NCBI GenBank assembly: GCA_009761415.1
Contig: QUOL01000036.1
Span: forward strand, 1-54,477
Direction: 5' to 3'
DNA length: 54,477 nt
Origin: Sarcomyxa edulis
Lineage: Eukaryota; Basidiomycota; Agaricomycetes; Agaricales; Mycenaceae
A program made the translations under genes and the position numbers. The notes under the pieces are model-generated. The model ran no database searches. It was not told the DNA's origin and saw nothing but the letters and a program-made list of their open reading frames with translations. Of the stretch, positions 1 to 12,849 are shown piece after piece. The stretch's first letter is position 1. Each line of letters starts with the position of its first letter.

Positions 1-82
1 TTGATTGGCCGGTTGCGATTCTGAATGACGGGGGTGCTACAAAACTGAATGTTAGACTGCGTAATGCAAAGAGAATAGGAAC

Positions 83-3000
83 TTACGATTCGGTAGGTCT
101 CAGTAGTTGACGCATCTCCACGATCCAAAGGAACAATGCCATGATGTTGGACATCGGGTGATTGGTTTGATACCCGGGTGCCCGATCGACAAGCCATTGG
201 GACAATGGAATAAAACCCTGGGCAATCAAACCCTGTGGAATGAGATCACAGGCTCCAATGTCAAGGCTATCGACTGGGTTTGTGATGAACGCGTAAACGG
301 CAGGCTTGATGATGTCATAGTCGGGGCAATCGCGAAGATTTTCAATATAGTTGTGGCGCGTCCCGGTAGGGCCACGTAGAGATGCCTGGATAGACATGTC
401 AGAAGCGTAATATTGAATCAAAAGGCGTTGATTTTACCTGTGGCATCATACAGTAGAAGCACCAGCCTTGTGGCAATCCCAGCCCATTTTTTCGCCACTC
501 TGAATACGAGAGGTCCTCGGCAGTGCCAACGGCTTTGTCGCACGTGGAGAGTGGATGATGGTGCCAGTCCCCACCGCCTCTGCTCCAACAACAGGGACAC
601 TTACCGCGTAGTTTGGAAATAGCTAGCCGAATGTTGGCAATGATGGACTTGTAGTGTAGCTCCTGGTTGTTGAATGAGTGGTGAGCAACACGCGTAGCAA
701 TGCCAGTACTTTGACGATTTGGAATAATGGCGTTGCCTAACTCTGAAGCTAGAGGGAGTGGAGTAACGTGCGATGAGGTTGGAGTAGGACTTGACATTAC
801 AGGTGCCAGAGTGTTGTAAGGATGGAAAGCTAGCTGTTGGAATGACGGCGAAAGGTCACGAGGTTGGGGATCCGTAAGCTCCTCATCTGCTTCAGGTGAG
901 TAACCTTGAAGACGCGGACGTTTAGCGGGACTTGGTGAAACCATGGAATAATCACCGTTTCCAGGTGTATAAGGAGACGAGTCTTCGAATCGTGATGTAG
1001 GGGGAGTATACGATGAATTGAACGCATCAGGGGACGGCGTCATTTGGTTTGCACGGTAGGTACTGAAGGGATCACTTTCAAAATTGTAGCTCGAACTGGA
1101 TGCAGGCGGCGATGATGCACGAGACGGTGCAACGGATGAAGGACGCGATCTTTAGTGCAGGATGAGTAATGCTTTCGCAAGAGATTGAGAATGTGAAACG
1201 CACCCAGAGAGACCGATTTGAGGCGTGTTGGGGCCAGATACCCCGGGCAGGTTCTTCGTGAAAGATGCCTTAGCTTGCTGTGAACCTTGGGCCTGGTTGT
1301 ATTGGGCCTTGCGAGGGTGAGGTGAAGTCGATGGAAGCTTTTGGAGATGGGGCTGGGGCACAGTGCCAAGGTTCAAACGAGGAATTGGGATCATTGACGG
1401 TGGGGGCATAGATGTTGGAGGTGGGGTCTGCATGGGAGCTTGCCTCGGCGGCCCTGGGATTATCTGGACAGTACGAGCAATTGGCGCCTGGAGTGCACCT
1501 TGACGGTCGCAGTTGTCGCAATGTTGGGCGTTGGCCAGGGACATGCAAGTCAGGTAGACACCGTCAAGGAAGACCGAGAACACAGTTCGACGACACTGTT
1601 CTTTGTTCAGAGCCCATGGTCCTAATTGAGCTCCGCCAAAATCTTTGCCACTGGTCGGTACAGAGGGGAGAGTACCGGTCGGAATGAAAGTGATGTCGTT
1701 AGATGGAAGTCCATCTCTGCCTCCACGAGAGCTCTCCTGATACTGATCCATGATGCTATACGAGAGGTTATAGTGGAGAGTATCACGAACATGAGGATAA
1801 TCGACGCCGCATCCGAGAATGGTGGTTGCAACGATGAACTTATTGACACCGCTGATCCAATCCTCAAAGGCCTCATGGTTTTCATCGGACGAGTTCCGAG
1901 AGTGATAAGACGGGACATCCAACTGTAGAGCGACATTTGTGGCATCGTTGATTGTGCGACAGTAGATAATACCGCGGTCCTCGTTCCAGTACTTGGAAGC
2001 CGCACGTTTGGCATAGGTGACGATGGCCGAGATGAGGAGGATAGGCTCGTGATACCTGGACGGAGAATGCGATCTCAGTGTCGAGCTCCACACATACGAA
2101 TGATGTGCCAATTGTTGATTTCAGTAGCCTTGCAAAAGTCAGGGACCAGTTGAGGCCCAAGAGAGCCAGTGAGTGCGGTAATATGTGAGTCGAACTCCTT
2201 CAATCGAGAGAAGTACTCGAATGCACTGCGGTAATTGACGTCGTGAGAATCTGTGAGCTTCATCGAATACAAATCTCGCCAGTCGGCGTTGTTTCGAGAG
2301 CGCAAGGCAGTGACTATTTAATTGCAGTGTCAGGACTTGGATAATCATAGATATGATAGGATAACGTACGCTCAAACTCGTCAAAAATGGCATGTTCAAT
2401 GGAGACATACATGACCGTAGTGTCTGCATTGAATTTCCCATTTGGCATCCAGCGCGTATACGATACGCCGATGGCGTGAGCTCTTCTCTCAAAGTCGGCG
2501 TGCAAACCCGAGATAGGAAGTATCACGATGGTGGTGAGTCCGATATCTTCGGATTTCGCGATCATCATAACGAGGATGTTTTACCAAGACCTGCGGGAAG
2601 GATAGCAAGCGTAGGGTAGCGTCTACCCACCATAGACTCGATGAGCTCGGCTTGCTCAGGACTCCGAAACTGTGCAACTGGGTCGTTGATGGCTTTTCGA
2701 AAGTTGGAGAGACGAGACGGGTGGACAACAAGCGACGTTGGTGGACGCAATCGGCAGGAGTGTACGAAGGAGGGGGTTCGGGAAGTACAAGGCAGCAAAT
2801 TGAGCCATATAATCTTCAACGGCGCTTTTGACGGTGTCTTGAAGGAACCGCCGTGTTTCGTTGGCGATAGAACGGCCCAGTGTAGCCACGTCAAGACCAA
2901 TGGCCGACGGAGTACCTACACCACCTGTAAAATAGAGGTTAGTACGAAAATTAGAAGAATAGCATTGAATAAGTACCCGTAGCAGTGGTTCCCAGCATCA

Positions 3001-6000
3001 CGTCCCCTCCTCCGAGGACATCTCGCACCGGTGGATTGTCCTCCGACGAAAAACGGAGAGGTTCGTCCTGACCCATCTTCATCAGAGCTGCCACGATCGA
3101 TTGACTTTCTGACATCCTAGGACGTGCCGGGGATCTGCGTTGGCAATGCTGTCTGCATTTATTCCGTAGGTACCCACAGAAACGCCGGTGGTACGCCCTT
3201 GACCAACGTCGTAGAAATACTGCTTCGCAACCTCGAACGCGTGAGGATCGCCGTGGCGGCGAAGGATCCCTGTAACGAGATGACGGTAATCACGAATTTT
3301 GATCTTGCAACCCAAATATTTCTCTGTGCAAACTCCAAGCGCTTCGCTGACTTCATCTCCGGTCATATTGGCGTAGACCTTGGGAAGAAGACAGATCTCG
3401 TAGCGAATGGCCTCTCGTTCACCAAAAAAGAAATTCATGAGCATTGCTTGGAAAGGCCGGAGTATGACGAGCTCGTAGATGGTTTCTTTGGCAACAGCGA
3501 CGGTGGGACAGTGAGGAGTGAAATTGTCGCGAAGGAGTTTGTACGAGGTCTTGTCCTGAATCCCAACGATAGAAAATGTATGATTGAGTATCTGTACATT
3601 TCGTATATCACCTCCTGGAGGATTTGCAAAGGCTTCGCGTGCGAGCTCAGTTGCCCGTGAATAAGGACCACACGTAACGATAGTCTTGATGGTATTGTTC
3701 GTTCGAAGCTCCTCGAAGACTTGGAGCATATGCATGCATGGTTGGATTCTCCATAACGTCTCTGTACCATTGGTATACGTAAAGTGAGCAGCGCGATGGG
3801 GGTCCGAGAGTAGCCACTTGGCGTAGGTGTGCTGGTGACCCAGAAGAGACGTATTACGTGGGTTGTTGATGAACGAAGCCCCGGGAGTGAGATTGCGTGG
3901 GTTGTCAACGAGCTCTCGGATGTCGTACTCAAGCACGAGCTCGCGAGGGATATCTTGAGCAAAGAAGATTTCCTTCTTCAAGAGGGTGTTGTAATCTGCT
4001 TGGAGGCCGTCTACAAGTTTGCTAAAGTTGTCGAGATCGATGTAATGATCTTTGTATATGAGTTGACGACCGTATTCATCGGAAAATGAGATGTTTGCTT
4101 CGTTGTGATCGTTGGTACGCATGGCACGAATGAGGCACATGCAGTTGAACAGGTAAGTCATAGGAGTTTCTTTGCGATCTTTGAGGTAGGGTTCGACTTC
4201 CAAGTAAGCTCTGAAACGGGATTGCGGTTAGTGGAATCAAAGGTAAGGGATGAGATAGAACGCACTCTTCACCGTCGCAGTTCTTGGCTTCCATAGTCGC
4301 GTGAATGTGGTAGAGCATAGCCGCACGACAAATGTACATGAGTTTAGCGATGGATTGAGTGATATCGGCATTGGACTTGATATTCCCTTCAGGAGCCACG
4401 GACGAGAGGACGAGATAGCAGGTGACGGGGGAGAAATACTTGTCGAGCTTAAAGTCTCCTTTGGTATGAGCAAAGAGGGCGTAAGTTACTTTCTGGATGA
4501 GCTTAACGCATGGTGGTTCCAGTAGTTCCTCTCGCAAACTGTCAGCGAATTCAATGAGGATAGTTTTCTGAGAAGGAGTGAGGGGGTATTGGTATGGTAC
4601 GTCCCAGCCCTTGGCGTTGCGTATAAGATTGAATATACCCACTGCCCAGTACGATCCGTACTTTATGAGAGACGGGTCTTTGAGATCGCGCATAATCTCG
4701 AAGCTTTCCCTCCTGCACGCACAATGAGTCGAAGGTGGAAAGAAATCATGGGAGACACGTACTCTGTCGTTTGCGCGATCATTTTGGGGAGCGAAAACGC
4801 ACTGTGGGTGTGGAGAAGGGGTTTGACACCTAGAATCCATTCAACGACGACTTTGCGAATTTTTTGCAGGTGACCGTCGTCAGCAGTGGGTAAACGAGTG
4901 GCTTCCTGAATGTCCTCTGGTGTTAGATTGGTCAGATGGCGCATCCATCCCTCCCGTCTCATGAACTGGCTTAGGTCCTGATCCTCGCTGGCGATGGACA
5001 TGGGTATCTTTCGAAAATCGCGTGAAGGAGGCAGGTTGTGTTCAAAAACCCAGAGGGCGTCGTGCTCTGCGCTGGAAGCCAGCGGCAATGCATCAACATT
5101 GACCTCAAACGCTCTACGCGGCCCGGCTCTCGTGAATTCCTGACAATAGCCGGTGTGATGCGAATGCGGTAGACTGTGCGGATTAGGACAACGATCCGGC
5201 GTGCGTTGATGTGAGAATAGAGACGCAAGAACGGGAAAGCCCCGCCCACACCGATCACAGATGTAGCATGGTGGAAGGATTGGGAGGCCGAAGATTGGGG
5301 GGGGGTTGTCCGTTGGAACGGGGGGAATGTCGTCCAGAAGCCCAAACTCTGTCTGAAGTTCGGTGGCCATGGTGTCCACAACATGCTTAAGTCCGAAATC
5401 GCGTATAATGTGGCGAATTAGAGCATTGGGCGCAACGCAGCATCCGCAGTAGGTGCAGATGAATGTTCGATACTTGATATTGATAATAATGGCGAATGCT
5501 GGAAGATTATGGGTCTTGTGGAGAACAACGGTCGTGGGTTCTGCGTTGAAAACATATTTGAGGGGGTCGAAAGGCGGCAATGTCATGGTGTGGTCGGGCA
5601 GTTTTGCTGGGAAGTCATCGCGGCGTGTTTGGCCGAAAGACGGGTGCACAGAGCCTTCAGGGAGAATGGCTTTGACTGCTGGTATTGGTCCATATCGGAA
5701 ATTAGGGTCTACAGGTGAATCCTGTGGATTAGGGGGTGTGACGGTGCAATTGCGAGCGTGTTTCTAGTGTGGTATTAGAAGACAAAAAGGTATGACTATA
5801 ACACGGTCTACGACATTTACCTTGAGGTTCACGGGGTCTAAGAGTCCAATCTGACAATTAGGGCAGTGGAATAATTGCGTCGAGGCCGAGCGATACACAT
5901 CGAGAACGCCATTGGTGTAATCCACCGTAACCTTCAACTGGTGAAGCATACGTTGGTGGTAATCCTTGTTGTCGCAATAAGCGGCGGGGTTACATTTGTC

Positions 6001-6232
6001 GCAACGAGATGGAAACTCGGGTGAAGCAACAGATCGGGAATGCCTGAAACCGATGAGTTGATAAATTCACGAATGTGGAACGCGAGGACTTACGCTGTGA
6101 GGTATTCGAATGGTGAAATAGAGCCAAGAGACAGCTTCGAAGGCTTCGAGGCCCTATTGAGACGATCAGTTAACCGAGGGTATAACTGGCGATAATTGGA
6201 CTTACATGGAGGCAAGATATTGTTGTAGACCC
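83..6232 (-). pseudogene. OrsD zinc-finger/RecQ-like helicase, left copy, frameshifted
   Basis: Multi-exon gene read leftward. Exons near 6.23-5.8 kb encode Cys/His fingers (CDKC...H...H, then CPNC with HARNC); 5.76-4.86 kb carries the OrsD-like region with CTYCGCC and CDRCGRGF fingers; 4.8-3.1 kb is a large central domain; 2.9-1.6 kb is the helicase (Walker A LPAGLGKT, DEAH, motif VI QESSRGGRDG); 1.6-0.4 kb is a Pro/Ser-rich linker; and 0.6-0.08 kb has a CPCCW...WCFYC Cys cluster. The zinc-finger exon is open in this copy. The helicase part at 2,060-3,090 carries about eleven single-base indels relative to the other copy, which break the frame around DEAH and Walker A. Telomere-linked RecQ-like helicases with this kind of architecture are known from fungal subtelomeres. 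The start codon is not settled: an upstream exon before 6,232 is likely. The TAA at 83 overlaps a GTAAGT, so a further C-terminal exon beyond the window is possible. The indels may be consensus errors. Confidence 0.85.
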
Positions 6233-6870
6233 TGAAAAAAAAAGGAAGTACAGTGAGGGAGGAGGGGAAAGGATGGAGCACTCTCAGAAAACGCAACTCG
6301 CATATATGAATATGGGCTGCAAAGAAGCATGCCCGAAATGGTCAAAACAAAGTATCCCGGTGATCATTCGTCGGGCTTCTCTACTTGGCAATATGGCACC
6401 TGGATTGCTTTATTAAGGCTGAACAGCGCTGTGATTTCTTGAGTATGACAGTTTGAATGTTAGATAGCCAGACATCTTGATTAATATAGCTAGGAAGCAC
6501 ATGGTAAAAGTGAGAAAGTACGAAGTAGGTATATGAATTAAACCAAATGTATGCGCAGGAGAAATGCGCGGGTAGGCTGATGCGCAAAGGTGGGAAGAGC
6601 TATAGGATATTCAGGCGAGACAAGTATTGCGGATGAAGATGGTGAGTCCAGGTGTGATCTGGAGCAGTGATCGGGGAAGGAGGCTCGTAGAGCACGGGAA
6701 CACTAATCGATGGATGAGCCAATGCCAAAAGACAGTTAGGATTGATATGCGTACCTTTTGATACCACGTTCCAAAATCCACAATGTGTATATCCTCCTGG
6801 ACATTTACAGTGCAACGACATAACAGTTGCAGGTCGAGAGATATAGATGAGTGCCCAACATATCGAATTG
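6233..6870. other. helicase upstream region, no supported gene
   Basis: Probable 5' exon(s), leader and promoter of the helicase gene. A polypyrimidine tract and CAG precede the exon at 6,232, so at least one more exon should lie here, but no start could be fixed. Nothing else recognisable was seen. The same sequence recurs at 47,368-48,004. Confidence 0.5.
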
Positions 6871-6901
6871 CTCCCGAAGTTGTCGGGATCTCTTGAGGAG
6901 G
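6871..6901 (-). repeat. fragment-junction motif, occurrence 1
   Basis: Degenerate copy of the dispersed motif whose minus-strand core is GATCCCGACAATCCCGGGAG followed on the plus strand by CTTGAGGAGG. Here it opens a first, shorter unit whose tail (to about 6,975) resembles the tail after the next motif at 7,091, including the ATGCGACGACTGCGGTGG stretch. Duplicated at 48,005-48,037. Confidence 0.8.
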
Positions 6902-6981
6902 GCATGAACGCTGGTCACCGTATTCAACGTTCAGGTGATAACTCGGTGTATGCGACGACTGCGGTGGGGAAAGGTGGAATA

Positions 6982-7076
6982 TCCTTCTTCCACAGCAGCG
7001 CGAGTAGCGTTGAGGGCACCGTCATGTCGATCCTTCTTCTCTCCGACCTCGACTTCACTCGACCCACCGACCTTGT
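6982..7076 (-). pseudogene. Hsp60 micro-fragment (95 bp)
   Basis: Minus-strand translation gives [14 protein letters not shown] and [11 protein letters not shown], the apical/equatorial junction region of mitochondrial Hsp60, matching the larger Hsp60 fragment at 20,073-20,170 with a few substitutions. It is sandwiched between the tail of one R-type unit and the start motif of the next (7,091), so both its ends are recombination junctions. Too short to function. The right duplicate carries it at 48,118-48,212. Confidence 0.88.
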
Positions 7077-7090
7077 AGACTCCAGATATT

Positions 7091-8050
7091 GATCCCGGGA
7101 TTGCCGGGGACTCTTGAGGAGGTGAACGCGGATCTTTGGTTCGAGATTGCAAGCGAGGACTTGCGGTATATGACGACTGCAGTGGAAAAGTGGGACGAGT
7201 CAGTCTGTTGAGAAAGCGTTTGGCTTACCTCGGGTTTCAGACCTCTGCAAGATCTCCCTCCTTCACTAAATTCTGCTTGTATCCTGAATATAACGTGGTG
7301 GGAACGAAACGTCTTACGGAGCGCAATAAGCTGTGGAGAAGGTCAATATTAATAATTTCTTAGAAAAAAGGACAACTTGCCGAGGTTGGCTCAAAGTACT
7401 ATGATGGGTGAGGACATATTCCTCGCTAAGATATGCCAACGACCTAGTGATATGGTTGACGATATAGATAGTAGGAAGGAACATTCGGTCTTGGGCGCTG
7501 GGGCCTTTCTTGGGCGCTAGGGCCAGGAGGATTGAGATGTGTATGGAGAGGAAGCGAGATCCTTATAGAGGGCGTGTAGTATGCTGTACCTCGGAAACCC
7601 GAAGGTAGTCAGCATATGTAGTGGGCTGTACCTCGGAAACCCGAAGGTAGTCAGCGTGTATGGAGGAAGTGGGACTTGGAAAATCGAACATCTAATCGGA
7701 TGTGGCTGTGTCGCGATCTTCCCACGGGGGTATTCGACCGCCAGCGGCGGATTTGCCCCGTGGGAAACTGCGGTGTCGAACACTTGAAAATTTCGATGCG
7801 ATCTCCTCCTTCACCCATCCACGTCACCTTCACTGCGCAGGTTTCTGCTGTGAGGTGTCTGGACTACAACTACGAACGGGATATTCTCCTTCGACCACGT
7901 CACCTTCACTGTGCAGGTCTCTGCTGTGAAGTGTCTCGAGTGCAATTACGAACACGATCTACGGCCAGTATCCACGTCACCTTCCCTGCCAGGTATCCAT
8001 CCTGCTGTGAAGTCTCGCAAGTACAATTACGAACGGTGCGTAATTGTGTC
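7091..8050 (+). repeat. R repeat, full form, copy 1
   Basis: Composite dispersed repeat. In order: start motif (7,091-7,125); a tail of about 350 bp; a GGGCGCTGGGGCC/GGGCGCTAGGGCC stretch (about 7,494); two tandem units containing CCTCGGAAACCCGAAGG (7,590-7,660); a 45-bp double hairpin (7,720-7,765); and degenerate 60-75 bp units built on CACCTTCACTGTGCAGG (7,820-8,040). Near-identical full copies lie at 21,033 and 48,226; copies lacking the start motif lie at 29,440 and 32,365. No terminal inverted repeat, target-site duplication or transposase is visible, so the class is unknown. Confidence 0.9.
7720..7765. repeat. 45-bp nested double hairpin, representative copy
   Basis: Outer arms TTCCCACGGGG and CCCCGTGGGAA (11 bp, perfect) enclose an inner CCGCC...GGCGG stem. 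The same element is conserved in every R copy: 21,660-21,708, 29,798-29,842, 32,685-32,731 and 48,854-48,901. It would extrude as a cruciform or fold in RNA on either strand. Confidence 0.9.
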
Positions 8051-8546
8051 TGGAAATCATGACTATTCTAACTGCTTCGCTACTCTCGATAGTATGTCTA
8101 CGATTCCCACTTACAGAAAACTCGTTGCGCACACCAAACCCATACTCCTCGAAGTCCGGGTCGCACTCTTGAGGAATTCAAGAACGTCTGCGCAGCCACA
8201 TCACCTGTTTGCTTGCGCTCCTCTAGATGTTCGTCCATCTCACGCTCGATGTCCGTCATCTTCCGCGTTCGCATGTCCATGTAGAGTGATCAAAACTTCA
8301 AATGAAAAGACATTTTAGACGTGATCGAAGGCGCGTCGCGTGTCGAGACCTTCAGTGATTTGTTGTAGATTGAGTTCGGCGGATGTAAAGCACCAAGTCC
8401 TCCTAGAAGAGATCCGCGTGAGCGTACTCCGTCAGTCTTGACATCGTTTAGAGTTCTTTGGAGACGACGCGCGTGAACTTGCTATCTGTGATTCGTGACC
8501 ACCATACCATCATTGAGGCGAATTCAACTACATCTGCCACCAGAGC
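8051..8546. other. leader region upstream of the small three-exon gene
   Basis: No gene seen. The last 110 bases (GACATCGTTTAGAGTTCT onward, with a shared CGCGTGAAC stretch) are homologous to the region just upstream of the paralogous small gene at 18,934, so this is likely conserved promoter or leader. At about 8,391-8,408 the left copy lacks the telomere-like patch present in the right copy. Confidence 0.5.
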
Positions 8547-9003
8547 ATGTTGATCTATCGTATGAAAAGCCTCTCCATGGCTCCAGAACTGGCGCGTGAT
8601 ATGGCCAGCCGTACTTGGGAGGCGCTATGTGACCTCCACAGGCATGGGTGGGTTACGGACAGGATGTTGGATGACAGGAGAACGCAATGGGTTGTTGTGT
8701 AAGTATGTTCTTTTGAACGACAATTTTCTGTCTCATTAGGTCTGGTGAAGTTGGGACTGGCATAACCACAGCGGAAATCCTAATAACCTACGTTGGATCA
8801 CCGTCCGATGCATCAGTGAAGGTGATCCCTACTACACGCGTACTATGCATGTATACGAGGATCGTATCTTGCCCGAGGTTTGGACCGAGCGACGCAGGCC
8901 GGGAACGCCTGGATATATCCCCATTGAACGGTCGTCGTACATCTGGGTAAGTAGAATTTACCGAATATTCGTTCATGCTAACTGTGCGTGTCAGCAGATC
9001 TGA
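8547..9003 (+). CDS. small three-exon gene, family S, copy 1 (117 aa)
   Basis: Exons 8,547-8,698, 8,751-8,946 and 8,998-9,003 join in phase to give 117 aa. Introns are GTAAGT...GAAG (52 bp) and GTAAGT...GCAG (51 bp); the last exon is one codon plus stop. The paralog at 18,934-19,393 has the same exon sizes and phases. Both proteins share an N-terminal helix-like part ending in TQWVVV and a C-terminal part with WITVR, HVY.DR.LP.VW.ERR and PGTPGYIPI. Substitutions between paralogs are spread and mostly conservative while frame and splice sites hold, which argues for a real protein under constraint. No signal peptide or membrane segment. I do not recognise the family. It converges on the truncated BiP gene downstream, just as its paralog converges on truncated Hsp60. 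Confidence 0.8.
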
Positions 9004-9274
9004 GTACCCTGCTATATCTACTGTATGATATCATCTTGCATTCTGACTGTATATGATATACCACCATCTTGGGGTTACGGTTCAGCAAAAAAGTGCGTGG
9101 TTTCTATTTTACTTCATACAATACGACACTGGCATAAGACTACTCCTGCGAGAGACACCACGAAAAGGCCATGCAAAGTATATAATCGCCAGCGTCGAGG
9201 AAATGGGGTATGATTGATTAATCCTCCTGTCCCAATCATTACTAGTAGTCTCCAACGATCTCGGTGATGATAAC

Positions 9275-11110
<1,836 letters not shown>

Positions 11111-11324
11111 CGACATCGTGCGGGAATGATGGTACGTCCACAGGTGATAGTGTGAGTGGTATGGTGTTGGAAAAGGTGAGGAGTGGACTGGAGTTGGTGT
11201 TGGAGTTGGTACACAGTGCGGCGGGCTGGTTGTGTTGATCGGTATATGGACTGGAGCTGTGTCGGGCATGTGGACGGCGCTGAGGACGATAAGGGTTTCT
11301 GGCTGTAATGACTGTGATGTGCAT
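11111..11324. other. spacer between BiP truncation and junction motif
   Basis: Contains TGGAGTTGGTGTTGGAG-type purine-rich direct repeats (11,150-11,215) and no gene. Weak BiP-like sequence may continue in its left part. Duplicated at 52,227-52,442. Confidence 0.4.
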
Positions 11325-11360
11325 GAGCTCCCGGGATTGTCGGGATTTCTTGAACAGGTT
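11325..11360 (-). repeat. fragment-junction motif at BiP edge
   Basis: GAGCTCCCGGGATTGTCGGG then ATTTCTTGAACAGG. It lies on the truncated 5' side of the BiP fragment. It is followed by a tail that includes a CTTACCTCAG stretch and CCCTAACACTAACCC, a near-telomeric string (11,448-11,463). Duplicated at 52,443-52,476. Confidence 0.85.
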
Positions 11361-11620
11361 ATGAGCGCTGCTGGTCGTACTCGGGAGTCGACAAAATGAA
11401 CGAGGGAAACACTTACCTCAGATTCCAATCTCCTGCATGCCCTGATTCCCTAACACTAACCCTGCTCCTATCCTAGATGATATGAGATGAGAGCCGTCAT
11501 AAAGCTTTGGAGAAGGTCAGTCTATTTAGGTCAAGAACGATAAGACTGACCAAGTTTTGTCGTGGTGAATGGGATAGAATAGCAGACTTGCTGCAACGCG
11601 GGAGATAAGTAAGTTGACGA
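11361..11620. repeat. junction-motif tail, variant form
   Basis: About 260 bp downstream of the motif, related to the tail at 15,000-15,240: CTTACCT, CCTGATTCCCT, TATCCTAGAT.TGAG, then ACTGACCAAGTTTTGTCGTGG against ACTTACCAGGTTTCGTCGTGG. It diverges from the R tail after the first 150 bases. No gene. Confidence 0.65.
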
Positions 11621-11624
11621 GGGG

Positions 11625-11880
11625 AGTGGTAGGGTGCTCGTGCTGTGTGAAGACCGTGACTGTGCGGAGCTGTGCTGTGGCATCTGTGGTGGACGACGAC
11701 GAGACTGTGCTCGGGCTGTGTGCGGAGCTGTGCATAGAGTGAGCGGAGATTTGAACTGTGACCGCAGACTGCGTACACAGTTCAAGCTCCGACGGCACAG
11801 TCCGCGCTGCTGTGGAAGCTGTGCACAGTCAAATTGAAGCTCCGAACGGCTGTGCACAGACTCGGACCACAGTACCCACT
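11625..11880. repeat. CTGTGCACAG-rich block, copy 1
   Basis: Dense CTGTG/CACAG content with perfect CTGTGCACAG palindromes and a 31-bp near-perfect hairpin, arms GAACTGTGACCGCAG and CTGCGTACACAGTTC (about 11,753-11,783). The 120 bp starting at the hairpin recur almost unchanged at 15,377 (outside the duplication) and at 52,869. No gene seen. Confidence 0.85.
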
Positions 11881-12282
11881 GTTCTTTCGTTTCTTTCGTT
11901 TTCAAGACTGCATGCCGGAGAACCACCTGAGAGGAGAGAAGAGGATTGAAGTATACAGTGAGTCTTCGTCTGCCCTTGCTTCAATGTCACCACCTGGGTA
12001 CTAGGTGCACACTCCTGATGTTCTCAAGACAAGACGACACGACGATCTACCACGAGTATACTCCCTGCTCATTCTCCAGGACATCGCTTCAAGCAGAACC
12101 AACTATTCCATCAGGACCTATTTCTTCTGCTTTCGCCGTTTCGACGCAGGACTCACCTTCACGACTAAATCGACGGCTCGGAGGTGCTGCTTAAGTCGAT
12201 ACGGGACATCAAAGGTATGTACTCTTTGTTCTTCGTGCTTTCTTTCTCTTCCATTCAATGCTCACCGAGGAACGAGTAGGAC

Positions 12283-12579
12283 ATGGAGGTAGAAGAAACA
12301 TCGAGCGACGTTCAGTTTCGCACGGCGAAATCGGGATACAAATTGGTGAGTATATGTTCAGTGTGCGCTAAGGAGGAATACAAATCTCTAAGTCTCCCGG
12401 AGGAAAGGGTGAGTACATTCTCTCGCAGCTTCGATAGCACGCGGTACGGAGGGATGAAGCACCAGAATGGTGAGGGTGAGTACGTAGCTCGTAGTGCTAT
12501 GGACATCGGATGGAGGGGACTCGACGTGGATTTCAGGGCATGCGCGATGAATGGATGGGTCGGTGGAACTCGTTCTTAA
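12283..12579 (+). CDS. short conserved hypothetical ORF, left copy (98 aa)
   Basis: Open frame starting MEVEETSSDVQFRTAK, with a CSVC pair and a C-terminal DIGWRG block. The duplicate at 53,398 has diverged by substitutions plus a 3-base indel that keeps the frame, a mild sign of coding. Upstream exons are possible: a GTATGT donor lies at about 12,214 and a TAG acceptor at about 12,280. Family not recognised; no domain seen. It could also be a chance ORF in a repeat. Confidence 0.4.
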   Translation: MEVEETSSDVQFRTAKSGYKLVSICSVCAKEEYKSLSLPEERVSTFSRSFDSTRYGGMKHQNGEGEYVARSAMDIGWRGLDVDFRACAMNGWVGGTRS

Positions 12580-12849
12580 GATCCCCGTGCAGACGAGTCG
12601 TCAACCTTGAATGCGATGGGTATAGAATATTGAAAACCAGATAAATATCATGTATTATGTGTATACTAACAATACATGTACTCGTAACCATCCCTCCCCA
12701 GTCCACCATTGAATATCCGTACTTTTAACTCCCAATATGCCTGCGTACTCGGTATTTCAGTCTTGAGAGGGAAGGCGGAGACTATCATAGTTTCTGATTG
12801 AGAATGCGAGGTACGAGGTGCTATGAGTGGAGCTCGAGCTCGAGCTCAT

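Noticed and set aside
6871..8050. R repeat as a Helitron or LTR element.
   Set aside because: No 5' TC with 3' hairpin-CTRR end, no LTR pair, and no Rep or reverse transcriptase were seen; the hairpin is internal.
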